Shown here one piece after another: positions 1-7,204 of a stretch of 26,395 nucleotides of DNA. Source of the DNA: Euryarchaeota archaeon UBA550. Its GTDB lineage: Archaea > Thermoplasmatota > Poseidoniia > Poseidoniales > Poseidoniaceae. The stretch lies in assembly GCA_002506705.1 (NCBI GenBank), contig DAYA01000004.1, positions 1-26,395 of the forward strand, written 5' to 3'. Under the pieces are notes generated by a model. That model ran no database searches and was not told where the DNA came from. It worked only from the letters and a program-made list of their open reading frames with translations. Position 1 is the first letter of the stretch; each line of letters begins with the position of its first letter. Position numbers and translations under genes: made by a program.

Positions 1-68
1 TTCTCTAAACGCTCAATGTCCAAACCCAGCAGTGGGTCGTGAACATCTCTAGCGCCTTTCTGAATCAT
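1..68 (-). CDS. Partial CDS, N-terminal 22 codons of an unidentified protein
   Basis: An open frame on the minus strand starts with ATG at 68-66 and runs off the left edge without a stop. It reads MIQKGARDVHDPLLGLDIER and continues. It would be divergent from pyrE across about 90 bases. The visible part is too short to assign a family. The start is plausible but unproven: I see no clear ribosome binding site before it. Confidence 0.4.
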   Translation of the reverse strand, partial: MIQKGARDVHDPLLGLDIERLE

Positions 69-157
69 GGCTAACTATTGGCCCTCTTAGGCGGTGGCTC
101 ATAAGGGCTACCACAACCTTTGCAATCTCAAAGGGAAGGTTCATTCGCCTCAAACCA

Positions 158-763
158 ATGGGTTTGTACATGTCAGTTCCTGCAATGCTGCGTGAAGATG
201 CTCGCTGGATACGCCTTGTTGATTTAGTTCGTGAATTGGCGTTCCTTGATGGTGGTAATGACGAGGCGTTTACGTTAGCTAGCGGTAGAACCTCAAGATG
301 GTTCTTCGATATGAAACCGGTGATGATGAATCCAGAAGCAGGAAGATTGGTTGGGGAACTGATGAACGTTAGATGTGACGAAATCGGTGCTGATTTCGTC
401 GGAGGTCTTGAACTCGGTGCTGTGCCATTAGCAGCATTGGTAGTGGCCACAGATTTCACTTCAGATAGGCTTGGTTTTATGGTCAGAAAGCAAGCAAAAG
501 GGCGAGGGGGTAGGAAAACCAACAATCCTCCAGGAATCGAAGGTGCATCGATTGCAAACGGTGGACGTGTGATTATCCTTGAAGACGTTACAACAACCGG
601 TGGTTCTGCAATTCAAGCGGTCAAGCGAATCGAAGAAGAGACCGATTGTGAAGTTGTTGCAGTAATCAGTATCCTCGATAGAGAAGAAGGTGGCAGAGAA
701 GCGTTTGAAGCGGCAGAAATACCGTTCGAAAGTCTTCTAGTTCGGTCTGATATTTCCGGGTGA
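158..763 (+). CDS. pyrE: Orotate phosphoribosyltransferase
   Basis: This enzyme joins orotate to PRPP to give orotidine 5'-monophosphate in cytosolic pyrimidine synthesis. The diagnostic PRPP loop is at residues 138-151 (VIILEDVTTTGGSA). It is preceded by the orotate-side segment FTLASGRTSRWFFDMKPV (38-55), the GGLELGAVPLA loop (82-92), and a basic stretch ending in GIEG (about 110-129). At 201 residues it is a normal length for PyrE and has no N-terminal helix-turn-helix, so it is not the archaeal PyrE-like regulator GfcR. The start is uncertain: ATG codons at 158, 170 and 185 are in frame and none has a strong ribosome binding site. Its stop overlaps the next gene's GTG start by 4 bases (GTGA), so the two are probably translationally coupled. 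Confidence 0.93.
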   Translation: MGLYMSVPAMLREDARWIRLVDLVRELAFLDGGNDEAFTLASGRTSRWFFDMKPVMMNPEAGRLVGELMNVRCDEIGADFVGGLELGAVPLAALVVATDFTSDRLGFMVRKQAKGRGGRKTNNPPGIEGASIANGGRVIILEDVTTTGGSAIQAVKRIEEETDCEVVAVISILDREEGGREAFEAAEIPFESLLVRSDISG

Positions 764-1983
764 ATAAATTGCAATTAATTCCTTCAGATGCAGATCTGAG
801 TGGCCCCACAACCGTCGATTCAACTGCTCCAAAGGGGTTGCTTTTCCATTATGCAGACCAAGCAAAGCCGCTGGCAACTCCTTGGCAAGTAGCAGTTGAG
901 CGGGCGAAAATGGTGAGAAAGTGCAAACTGCCCGACGGCCCCATTCTTGACCCGGCTTGCGGCAGCGGAATACAACTCGCGGCATATTGTGCAATGCTTA
1001 GCAGAAAAGGAGTAGGAATTGAAATGCATGAGCCAACTGCTCAAGCTGCTAACTCAAATTTGCGACGGGTTGCTGAACATGGATTCGGAGGTAGTTTGCT
1101 AGAATCTAGAATTCAAGTCGGTGACGGGACAATTGGCGATACAAATCAAAGATTTGCAATGCTCCATCTCGACCCAGCCCGCCCTCGCAATTCGAGAACT
1201 CACAGCCTAGACGAAATGGCGCCGACACTGCCTGATATTTTCACAGCATGGAAAGACAGCTTAATCGAGTTAGAAAGAGGGCCTGCAATTCTGCTAGATC
1301 TGTCTCCAAGACTTGATTCTAGTCAACAATTGGCCGTAGAAGAAATCGTAGATTCGTTTTGGCCAAACATAGGAAAAACATGGGTCTGGACAAGTAGAGG
1401 AAAGGGTAGAGTCGACCGACTTTCATTATGGATTGGACAGTTATCCTCGCCAGGCATTCCAAGGAGATTTGTCCGGATTCCACCAGACATCAAATCTAAA
1501 CCATTGGTCATAGAGGGAGATTATTCTGAAGTTTCAGAACATCGACGGCCACCAAGAAAAGGTGAGTACGTCACAATCCTAGATGCAGCTCTTGTAGAAT
1601 CTGGCTTGGCGCATGAATATCTCAGAGATGTCATTGATGACGACTCTGTAACCTGGAGTATCACGAATGGGAGAAGACCTCAAATTCATCATTCGAGTCC
1701 GGTAGATTTTGAAAATCAGAATCAAAAATTATTGGTTCAATCTACTGGTCGTATCGTTAAATTAGTTCACACCGATTTGTCAATGGATACTATTTCTCAC
1801 CTCGTCGATGCATCCAGAGAATACGGCTTTGGAAAATTAACTATCAGAATGACAGTAGATCCAAACCTTCAGCCTAAACTGCAGGGTAGCCTTGACAGGC
1901 AACTCGCATCAAAGGGGGGACCGCACAGCGGATTTGTTGCAAAACAGCCACACGATGCGATGCTACTTTTGTGTCTAGAATAA
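760..1983 (+). CDS. Class I SAM-dependent methyltransferase with THUMP-like C-terminal region
   Basis: The N-terminal half carries a Rossmann methyltransferase core. Motif I is ILDPACGSGIQLAA at about residues 62-75. An acidic residue in GIEMHEP (86-92) lies where the SAM ribose is normally bound. A motif IV-like HLDPARP sits at 136-142. The C-terminal 200 residues resemble the THUMP-like tail of the PG_1098 family of predicted RNA methyltransferases. That assignment is from memory of the family pattern, and the substrate is unknown. The start is GTG at 760, overlapping the pyrE stop by 4 bases, so it is co-transcribed with pyrE. The link to pyrimidine synthesis is positional only. It ends 150 bases before the ribosomal operon. 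Confidence 0.72.
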   Translation: MNKLQLIPSDADLSGPTTVDSTAPKGLLFHYADQAKPLATPWQVAVERAKMVRKCKLPDGPILDPACGSGIQLAAYCAMLSRKGVGIEMHEPTAQAANSNLRRVAEHGFGGSLLESRIQVGDGTIGDTNQRFAMLHLDPARPRNSRTHSLDEMAPTLPDIFTAWKDSLIELERGPAILLDLSPRLDSSQQLAVEEIVDSFWPNIGKTWVWTSRGKGRVDRLSLWIGQLSSPGIPRRFVRIPPDIKSKPLVIEGDYSEVSEHRRPPRKGEYVTILDAALVESGLAHEYLRDVIDDDSVTWSITNGRRPQIHHSSPVDFENQNQKLLVQSTGRIVKLVHTDLSMDTISHLVDASREYGFGKLTIRMTVDPNLQPKLQGSLDRQLASKGGPHSGFVAKQPHDAMLLLCLE

Positions 1984-1999
1984 CAATAGGCTTTTAGCA

Positions 2000-2060
2000 C
2001 CACGAACAGGGGGTCAGAACAAGGCCGATTCGTGGCGCAGTATCGCGAATGGCCAATCGC
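2000..2060 (+). promoter_or_regulatory. Foldable leader upstream of the ribosomal protein operon
   Basis: The 150-base gap before rps13 contains overlapping inverted repeats. CCACGAA at 2000-2006 pairs perfectly with TTCGTGG at 2029-2035. GGCC(G)ATTCG at 2023-2032 pairs over nine bases, with one bulged G, with CGAATGGCC at 2046-2054. GCGAATGGCCAATCGC at 2045-2060 is a near-perfect palindrome. The three pairings share bases and exclude each other. A TATA-like GATATA lies at about 2066-2071 and the rps13 ribosome binding site AGGTGA at 2122-2127. Whether this is DNA operator, terminator or RNA leader cannot be told from the sequence. Confidence 0.35.
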
Positions 2061-2133
2061 GGTCTTGATATAGGGGTGGTTTGTCGCAAAGCCGCTCGAC
2101 ATCATGTTGTACGCGTTTTACAGGTGAAATGTA

Positions 2134-2595
2134 ATGGCAAATGATCAGGACTTGGGAGACGACTTCTCCTACATGCTTCGAATGGCAGATACCGATATCG
2201 ACGGTCTCAAGCCTCTAAGGACTGCACTAACCGCTGTCCGCGGTGTAGGCGACCGCACTGCAGCAAACATCTGCAACATAACCGGCTTCGATCCAGGCAT
2301 GAAAGCTGGACACCTAGATGCTGCACAGCAAGAAACTCTACGTGAAGCAATCGAAAGTTACGCTCAGAACGTCCCACTGTGGATGTTAAACCGCCAAAGA
2401 GACCTTGAAACCGGTGACGAACTTCACCTGTCCGGACAAGATCTCAAACTAACTCATGAAGACGACATCTCTCGTCTTCGTTCAATCAAGTGTTACCGTG
2501 GAGTCCGCCACGCTGGCGGTCACAAGGTACGTGGGCAGCGCGGCCGCTCTAACGGAAGATTTGGTCTGACTCTTGGAGTACAGCGCAAGAAGTGA
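2134..2595 (+). CDS. rps13: 30S ribosomal protein S13 (uS13), archaeal type
   Basis: S13 sits in the head of the small subunit, contacting 16S rRNA, the P-site tRNA tail and the intersubunit bridge. At 153 residues it has the archaeal/eukaryotic S18e length rather than the roughly 120 of bacteria. The helix-hairpin-helix region VRGVGDRTAANIC is at residues 35-47. The basic tail (RGVRHAGGHKVRGQRGRSNG, about 122-141) is the classic S13 C-terminus. The start is fixed by AGGTGA at 2122-2127, six bases before ATG. It is first in the archaeal order rps13-rps4-rps11-rpoD, and rps4 follows after 15 bases. Confidence 0.97.
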   Translation: MANDQDLGDDFSYMLRMADTDIDGLKPLRTALTAVRGVGDRTAANICNITGFDPGMKAGHLDAAQQETLREAIESYAQNVPLWMLNRQRDLETGDELHLSGQDLKLTHEDDISRLRSIKCYRGVRHAGGHKVRGQRGRSNGRFGLTLGVQRKK

Positions 2596-2610
2596 TAGGA
2601 GGAATGAGAT

Positions 2611-3270
2611 ATGGGACATCCAAAATTCGCACGACCAAAGTACGACACTCCTCCACATCCATGGAAGGCTGACAGAATCGAAGAAGAGCACGCAATCAAG
2701 GCTAACCACGGTCTAAAGAACATGACCGAGATTTGGAAGGCAAAGTCTGCACTTCGCCGTATTCGTGGCCAAGCGATGAAGTTGATCGGTAGAGTCGACA
2801 CATCGGAAGGACACTACGCACGTGAGAAAGATGCTCTACTAGCATCTCTGAACCGCAAGGGATTAATCGCAACAGACGCTATTCTGGACGACATTCTATC
2901 TCTTTCCGCTGAAGATATTCTAAACCGCCGCTTGCAGGCTCAAGTGTACTACAAGGGCCTTGCATGTTCAATGAAGCAAGCAAGGCAACTAGTAACCCAC
3001 GGCCAAATCTGCATCGGTGACCAAAAGGTAACAATTCCATCATACCCTGTAACAAGAGACGAAGAGGAACTAATTAGGTACCACCCTCGTTCTAAGTTGA
3101 ATGATGAAAACCACGTCATTAGACAAACGATCCTAGGCGTTCGTGAATCTGCTGAATATGCAGAAGACGAGGTCGACCCAGAATTCACACAATCTGAAGC
3201 ATCCAGCGTTAACGAATCAGCTGAAGATGCACCAAAAGCAGAAGACACAGTAACTGGAGGCGGTGAATGA
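2611..3270 (+). CDS. rps4: 30S ribosomal protein S4 (uS4), archaeal type, with acidic C-terminal extension
   Basis: S4 is a primary 16S rRNA-binding protein of the small subunit. The N-terminus (MGHPKFARPKYDTPPHPW) is typical of archaeal S4. The S4 RNA-binding domain spans about residues 105-160 (RRLQAQVYYKGLACSMKQAR followed by HGQICIGDQKV). The last 40 residues are an acidic, Ser/Glu-rich tail (from about 180) that is probably disordered and exceeds what the fold needs. A strong TAGGAGG-type ribosome binding site at about 2597-2602 precedes the ATG. Its stop overlaps the rps11 start by 4 bases. Confidence 0.97.
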   Translation: MGHPKFARPKYDTPPHPWKADRIEEEHAIKANHGLKNMTEIWKAKSALRRIRGQAMKLIGRVDTSEGHYAREKDALLASLNRKGLIATDAILDDILSLSAEDILNRRLQAQVYYKGLACSMKQARQLVTHGQICIGDQKVTIPSYPVTRDEEELIRYHPRSKLNDENHVIRQTILGVRESAEYAEDEVDPEFTQSEASSVNESAEDAPKAEDTVTGGGE

Positions 3271-3650
3271 TGCGCAAGGCTATCATCAACATTTTCTCAA
3301 GTTACAACAATGTCTTGATGACTGCAACCGATCTTACCGGTGCCGAGACAATCGCAACTTGCTCCGGTGGTCAAGTGGTCAAGTCCTCCAAGGACTCCGG
3401 TGGGCAATTCGCTGCAACAAGAGCAGCAGAAAGAATGGCAGACCAACTAAAGGAAAAAGAATTCACTCAAGTTATTGTAAAGTACCGCGCCCCTGGTGGA
3501 AACAAGTCAAACAACACAGGTCCTGGTGCTCAAGCAGCAATCAGAGCTCTAACCCGTGCGGGAGTAACCGTTACTAGAATCGAAGATGTAACACCGATCG
3601 CTCACGATGGTACAAAGAAGAAGGGTGGCCGCAGAGGCCGCCGTGTCTGA
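3267..3650 (+). CDS. rps11: 30S ribosomal protein S11 (uS11)
   Basis: S11 forms part of the small-subunit platform near the mRNA exit channel. Diagnostic parts are the N-terminal KAIINIFSSYNNVLMTATDL, the middle KYRAPGGNKSNNTGPGAQAA, and the basic C-terminus (IEDVTPIAHDGTKKKGGR then RGRRV). At 127 residues it is the usual archaeal length. Two consecutive ATGs (3267 and 3270) could serve as the start. A GGTGA motif just upstream lies inside the end of rps4, so initiation is coupled to the preceding gene. It is the third gene of the operon. Confidence 0.97.
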   Translation: MMRKAIINIFSSYNNVLMTATDLTGAETIATCSGGQVVKSSKDSGGQFAATRAAERMADQLKEKEFTQVIVKYRAPGGNKSNNTGPGAQAAIRALTRAGVTVTRIEDVTPIAHDGTKKKGGRRGRRV

Positions 3651-3668
3651 TTAGAAGAGGTGTCAAAA

Positions 3669-4595
3669 ATGAAGGCAAAAGTTGTAGAAGGTTGGCCAAA
3701 GGACAACAAGATTAGAATCGTACTTTCCGATACTAACGCAGCCCAGGTAAACAGCCTACGCCGTGCTATCTTAGCGGATGTTCCAAAGATGGCAGTCACA
3801 AAGGTAAGATTCGAACAGGGTGTAACCCAAGATAACAAGGGCGAAGTCATCGAATCAGTCAACGTATTGCCTGATGAAGTCCTAGCACACAGGCTTGCAA
3901 TGGTTCCAGTTCCAACATTCCTAGAAGAGTTCGTCTTCCCTGAAGATGACCCAAACAACGAGAACCTTCCAGAAGACCAGTGGGGTTCACCATTGTCTCA
4001 GATTATCTATCACCTGTCAATTAGAGGACCTAACTCTGACTCAGCTGATGAAGTCAAGACTGTATATGCAGGAGACTTGAATGTACTTGGAGAAACCAAG
4101 TTGCAAATCAAGGAAGAGCACAGCAGAATCCCATTGACAATTTTGTCAAAGGGACAGTACTTGGAACTCTATGCTTATGCAACTCTAGGTCGCGGCAGAG
4201 ACCATGCAAAGTGGTGTCCTGCAGCAGCAGTAACCTTCCAACCAAGGCAAAAAGCAGTACTCGTTAAGCCAAAGAAGGCAAACGTACTATTCGATCTAAA
4301 CCTTACATCAAGATCCGGCCGTGCGATAAATTCCAAGTTGTTCACAAACAAGGAGTGCACCGACGTAGACTCAGTTCTTGATTTGGAAAGAGCACTACAG
4401 CAAGTTGGATACGGTACAGGCCGTGAGGATGACTTCGATAACGCAATTGTCATGGAAGACATCGAGGGAGAATACGTATTCTCATTCGAATCAGACGGTT
4501 CAATGCCAGCCGAAGAAATCTTCAACAGGGCTTGTGAAGAACTAGTTTCTCGCTTTGAGAAGATCACTGGTGAAATCGACGCAGCATTTGCTTGA
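3669..4595 (+). CDS. rpoD: DNA-directed RNA polymerase subunit D (Rpo3)
   Basis: Rpo3 is the archaeal counterpart of bacterial alpha and eukaryotic RPB3. It pairs with Rpo11 to nucleate polymerase assembly. The alpha-type dimerisation motif NSLRRAILADVPKMAV lies near the N-terminus, and EVLAHRLAMVPVPT and GRGRDHAKWCPAA are family landmarks. I prefer ATG 3669 over the in-frame GTG 3660, because GAGGTG at 3657-3662 is then an ideally spaced ribosome binding site (six-base gap). At 308 residues it is longer than many euryarchaeal versions (about 250). Only three cysteines are scattered through it, so the ferredoxin-like Fe-S cluster domain found in some archaeal Rpo3 proteins cannot bind a cluster here. 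The usual Cys-rich loop is replaced by an acidic stretch (PEDDPNNENLPEDQ). Confidence 0.95.
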   Translation: MKAKVVEGWPKDNKIRIVLSDTNAAQVNSLRRAILADVPKMAVTKVRFEQGVTQDNKGEVIESVNVLPDEVLAHRLAMVPVPTFLEEFVFPEDDPNNENLPEDQWGSPLSQIIYHLSIRGPNSDSADEVKTVYAGDLNVLGETKLQIKEEHSRIPLTILSKGQYLELYAYATLGRGRDHAKWCPAAAVTFQPRQKAVLVKPKKANVLFDLNLTSRSGRAINSKLFTNKECTDVDSVLDLERALQQVGYGTGREDDFDNAIVMEDIEGEYVFSFESDGSMPAEEIFNRACEELVSRFEKITGEIDAAFA

Positions 4596-4600
4596 AGTCA

Positions 4601-4618
4601 AAATCCATCACTGGATTT
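4601..4618 (+). terminator. Short hairpin after the ribosomal operon
   Basis: AAATCCA and TGGATTT form a perfect seven-base stem with a four-base loop (TCAC), starting six bases after the rpoD stop. No long T-run follows, so termination is only suggested by its position at the end of the operon. It could equally act on the pantoate kinase start just downstream. Confidence 0.3.
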
Positions 4619-4657
4619 AGCGAACCATCATGACCTATGGCGGTCAGCATTGGTCTG

Positions 4658-5578
4658 ATGAGTGAAGTCACAGTACATGTGGGGGGGCATGTGACACTTC
4701 TCTTTTCGGTCAACTCAAAGCAACTCTTAGCTAGAAATCAGGGCTCAAAAGGAGCAGGATTTTGTCTAGAAGACGGAGTAGTATCAACTGTAAGAATCCT
4801 CAATGAAGGAACAGACAGAGTTTCTGTGCGCACCATGGATGGCGAGGTATTCGCAGAAGGTAATGATTTGTATCTTGAGTTACTGAAATCGTTTAGATAC
4901 GTTTTCAACATCGAGTCTGCAGTTGAAATTGAAGTCGAACTGGAATTGCCAATTTCACAAGGATTTGGCATGTCTGCTGCAGGTTTGCTAGCAACAAGTC
5001 TGGCGTTAGGAGAATTATTCGATAGAGGTGATGAAGGCCAACTAGCAAGGCTCGCTCATCGTATTGAAAGAAACATCTCTGGGGGTTTAGGAGATATATT
5101 GGGGCTATGGGCAGGAGGCTGTGAATTGAGAATTACACCCGGTAGCCCTCCTATTCCAGGTCAGGCTGAAGGATTTAGTGCAGATACACCTGCTTTGCTA
5201 GTTTGGGACCCAGAAGGCAAGAAGCATACCTCAAGTTACATCGATGATCCTGAATGGCAGGTCAAAATCAGTAATGCTGGCGAAGCAGCAGTAGAGCGAT
5301 TGAAGAGGCACGACTGGAATCCTTCAATATGGAATATGTTACTACATGAAGCAGATAATTTTGCGATGCAGTCCGGCTTACTTGAGGAAGTGGAAAGGGC
5401 AAATCTATTCAGTGTAGTACTCGAGAATACGGATGACTCACTCAGCCCCCACTTGTGTATGTTGGGAACTTCTTTGATAATCGTTCCAACTCAATTAGGA
5501 AATGAGCCAGATTATAGTGAGATAGCAGCAAAATTGCGAAGTTTTGGACTAGGTGTAAGAGAAACTAGGATTCAGTAA
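4658..5578 (+). CDS. Pantoate kinase (archaeal GHMP-family)
   Basis: This is the GHMP-superfamily kinase that phosphorylates pantoate in the archaeal coenzyme A route, replacing the bacterial PanC/CoaA order. The ATP-binding motif PISQGFGMSAAGLLATSLAL is characteristic of the pantoate kinase branch. The N-terminal strand VHVGGHVTLLF matches the expected GH[IV]TLFF-like start, and GGLGDILGLWAGG is a second conserved loop. I chose ATG 4658 because the family begins close to this strand. ATG 4637 would add seven residues. A run of seven G at 4681-4687 encodes the conserved Gly-Gly and the frame stays intact, so it is not an error. The partner phosphopantothenate synthetase is not in the window. 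It converges on the next gene with a 14-base overlap. Confidence 0.85.
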   Translation: MSEVTVHVGGHVTLLFSVNSKQLLARNQGSKGAGFCLEDGVVSTVRILNEGTDRVSVRTMDGEVFAEGNDLYLELLKSFRYVFNIESAVEIEVELELPISQGFGMSAAGLLATSLALGELFDRGDEGQLARLAHRIERNISGGLGDILGLWAGGCELRITPGSPPIPGQAEGFSADTPALLVWDPEGKKHTSSYIDDPEWQVKISNAGEAAVERLKRHDWNPSIWNMLLHEADNFAMQSGLLEEVERANLFSVVLENTDDSLSPHLCMLGTSLIIVPTQLGNEPDYSEIAAKLRSFGLGVRETRIQ

Positions 5579-6614
5579 CCTGGTTTAGCGGTTCTAAATC
5601 CAACGGCCCACAATCTAAGAGAACAGTACCTGGGATGTGTATATTTTCACAGAACCCGTGGCGGAAAACAAGTGCTCCTTGGCCCCAAGTATCTACGTAT
5701 CTGCCAGCCTGCTTGACAATTTTCTTCCTCTGAAAATTGACGTCAGCACCATAGAAATGCTTTGCATCAATCCATGCGACAGGCTCTCCATTGATTTCGA
5801 CGTGGTCTAAGAATAACAAATCAGGTGTGTTTACTGGGCGACCATGTTCTTTCATTTGTTCCTTGACCATTTCCCCTTGTCTTCTAACACGAACACCTTG
5901 GTCCTCAAACCAGTCTGCTAGAATATCTTCGAAAATATCGGCTCGATAGTGAGTTTCAGATTGGTCAACATTGCTTACTCGATCTGCTGCTTCTGCTTCT
6001 TCAAACTCTCTTCTTTCTCTTTCTCTGAATTTTGATGGCGCTCTCAAAGTTTCCTTAATTCGGGACTTTGACCACCCCATCTCTTTGAGAATCAATCTGA
6101 AAATATTCATCGGGGGGAAATCAAATTTTTTTGAGAGGCCAACTATTGTCGCTCCTTCTCTGTAAAGCCTGTAGAGGGCTTTTCCTCTAGCTTGTAGTTG
6201 ACCGTGTGAATAAACGGTTTTCTGTTGTAACATGGCGCTTCTTAGGGATAGTGCTTGGTCAAGAGTCATGTCCAAATCGTCGACCATTTTTCCAATTTCT
6301 GCAACTCTTTCGTCTGATAACCAACCAAACTCTCCTCTCCTTACCACTTTGCCAGCAAGAATAGATTCAGTTTTGAGTGAAACAGGATTGTTCTCCCACT
6401 CAAAACTGAAGTGCCCAGGAGTTGGTGTATCCTCTGGAATCCCTATCGGTAATGGTGATTGGTCAAATCGATTGTTTGCTGCATCCTTCGCTGATTTATC
6501 GAATTCAGAATGCCTTGCAATCAACTCACTTCTTGGCGGACCGCCATGCGCTTTAGGCTTCTTTTTCGGTTTTCGTCGGCGGTTGCTACTGCCGCTACCG
6601 CCTTTGGCTGCCAT
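5565..6614 (-). CDS. TPD-motif predicted nuclease, homologue of eukaryotic CDIN1 (C15orf41)
   Basis: The C-terminal third matches the TPD domain of CDIN1, the human protein mutated in congenital dyserythropoietic anaemia type I. It has VNTPDLLFLD (TPD at residues 263-265) followed by AWIDAKHFYG (D283 and K285), which supply the D...(D/E)xK pattern of the PD-(D/E)XK nuclease fold. A third acidic position may lie in FEDILADWFEDQ (228-239). The middle (about 115-190) is helical, contains a helix-turn-helix-like segment (REGATIVGLSKKFDFPPMNI) and corresponds to the CDIN1 N-terminal half. The first 27 residues are basic low complexity, perhaps nucleic-acid binding. The natural substrate is unknown. 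The SRPBCC-like gene lies 38 bases upstream on the same strand, possibly in one operon. Confidence 0.78.
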   Translation of the reverse strand: MAAKGGSGSSNRRRKPKKKPKAHGGPPRSELIARHSEFDKSAKDAANNRFDQSPLPIGIPEDTPTPGHFSFEWENNPVSLKTESILAGKVVRRGEFGWLSDERVAEIGKMVDDLDMTLDQALSLRSAMLQQKTVYSHGQLQARGKALYRLYREGATIVGLSKKFDFPPMNIFRLILKEMGWSKSRIKETLRAPSKFRERERREFEEAEAADRVSNVDQSETHYRADIFEDILADWFEDQGVRVRRQGEMVKEQMKEHGRPVNTPDLLFLDHVEINGEPVAWIDAKHFYGADVNFQRKKIVKQAGRYVDTWGQGALVFRHGFCENIHIPGTVLLDCGPLDLEPLNQVTES

Positions 6615-6652
6615 ATTTGGATGCTAACGCCCACGTTCCATAGATACACCGG

Positions 6653-7126
6653 TTATTCTATGGACGATAAATCGGTTAGAAACTGCTCTGCTTGGCTTTT
6701 CATGAATCCATTAATCTGTTTAGAAAAGACAGCAAGCAGCATCGAAACCTCACAACTAGCATGTACCTCAATACCACCGCCTTCCTGGTATAGGAATGTG
6801 ATTGAAATCATGAGATTTTTGAGCCCCTTAGCGATTGGCCTTTCATTGCGACTTTGTCCTTCTCCAACCAATTCAATTTCGCAGTATTCATCTCCTTCTC
6901 TAATGGAATCGACCAACCACTTTGTTTCAATTAAACTGCCTTTTACCATTTGAAAAACTGCGAGATGATCGCCTTCATCCATAGATTCAGCTTTTGTTGC
7001 AAGCAGGTTCTTTGCATTGCTATTCCAATCTGGCCATTTGCTTGGGTTACGAAATGCTGCAAGTCCTTTTTTCACCTGCTGTGGGGGCATTGATTTCCTA
7101 GCGGTGTGAGTGAAAACTTTGCCCAT
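6653..7126 (-). CDS. SRPBCC (START-like) fold protein, function unknown
   Basis: This 157-residue protein has the pattern of small SRPBCC/polyketide-cyclase-like proteins. An N-terminal helix precedes FRNPSKWPDWNSNAK. Alternating strands follow (HLAVFQMVKGSLIETKWLV, then EYCEIELVGEG). A strand pair around ISITFLYQEGGGIEVHAS follows, then a long C-terminal helix (VSMLLAVFSKQINGFMKSQA) that would close the ligand cavity. No catalytic residues are evident and the ligand cannot be named. It has no signal peptide and is probably cytosolic. Its start (GGTAAACC-ATGGGC context) is divergent from the surface protein across 78 bases, and it probably leads a two-gene unit with the TPD nuclease. The fold call rests on pattern, not on a search. 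Confidence 0.5.
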   Translation of the reverse strand: MGKVFTHTARKSMPPQQVKKGLAAFRNPSKWPDWNSNAKNLLATKAESMDEGDHLAVFQMVKGSLIETKWLVDSIREGDEYCEIELVGEGQSRNERPIAKGLKNLMISITFLYQEGGGIEVHASCEVSMLLAVFSKQINGFMKSQAEQFLTDLSSIE

Positions 7127-7204
7127 GGTTTACCTATGCAGAGCCTAAGAATTGAAATTTTGGACAAATCCATGAGTTGAAGTGTATGATGTTGATGGGG
7201 ATAT

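Noticed and set aside
158..763. PyrE-like transcription regulator GfcR instead of the enzyme
   Set aside because: GfcR carries an N-terminal helix-turn-helix. This protein begins directly with the phosphoribosyltransferase domain.
1984..2133. Possible tRNA gene before rps13
   Set aside because: Stems are present but no cloverleaf with a TTC-type T-loop and a 7-base acceptor stem can be drawn.
3263..3577. Plus-strand 104-codon frame overlapping rps11
   Set aside because: It lies in a different frame from the unmistakable S11 sequence and has no family features.
4681..4687. Run of seven G, a possible frameshift or sequencing error
   Set aside because: The pantoate kinase frame reads through it with the expected Gly-Gly in VHVGGHVTLLF.
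6510..6953. Plus-strand 147-codon frame across the TPD/SRPBCC gene junction
   Set aside because: It lies antisense to two better-supported genes and has no recognisable domain.
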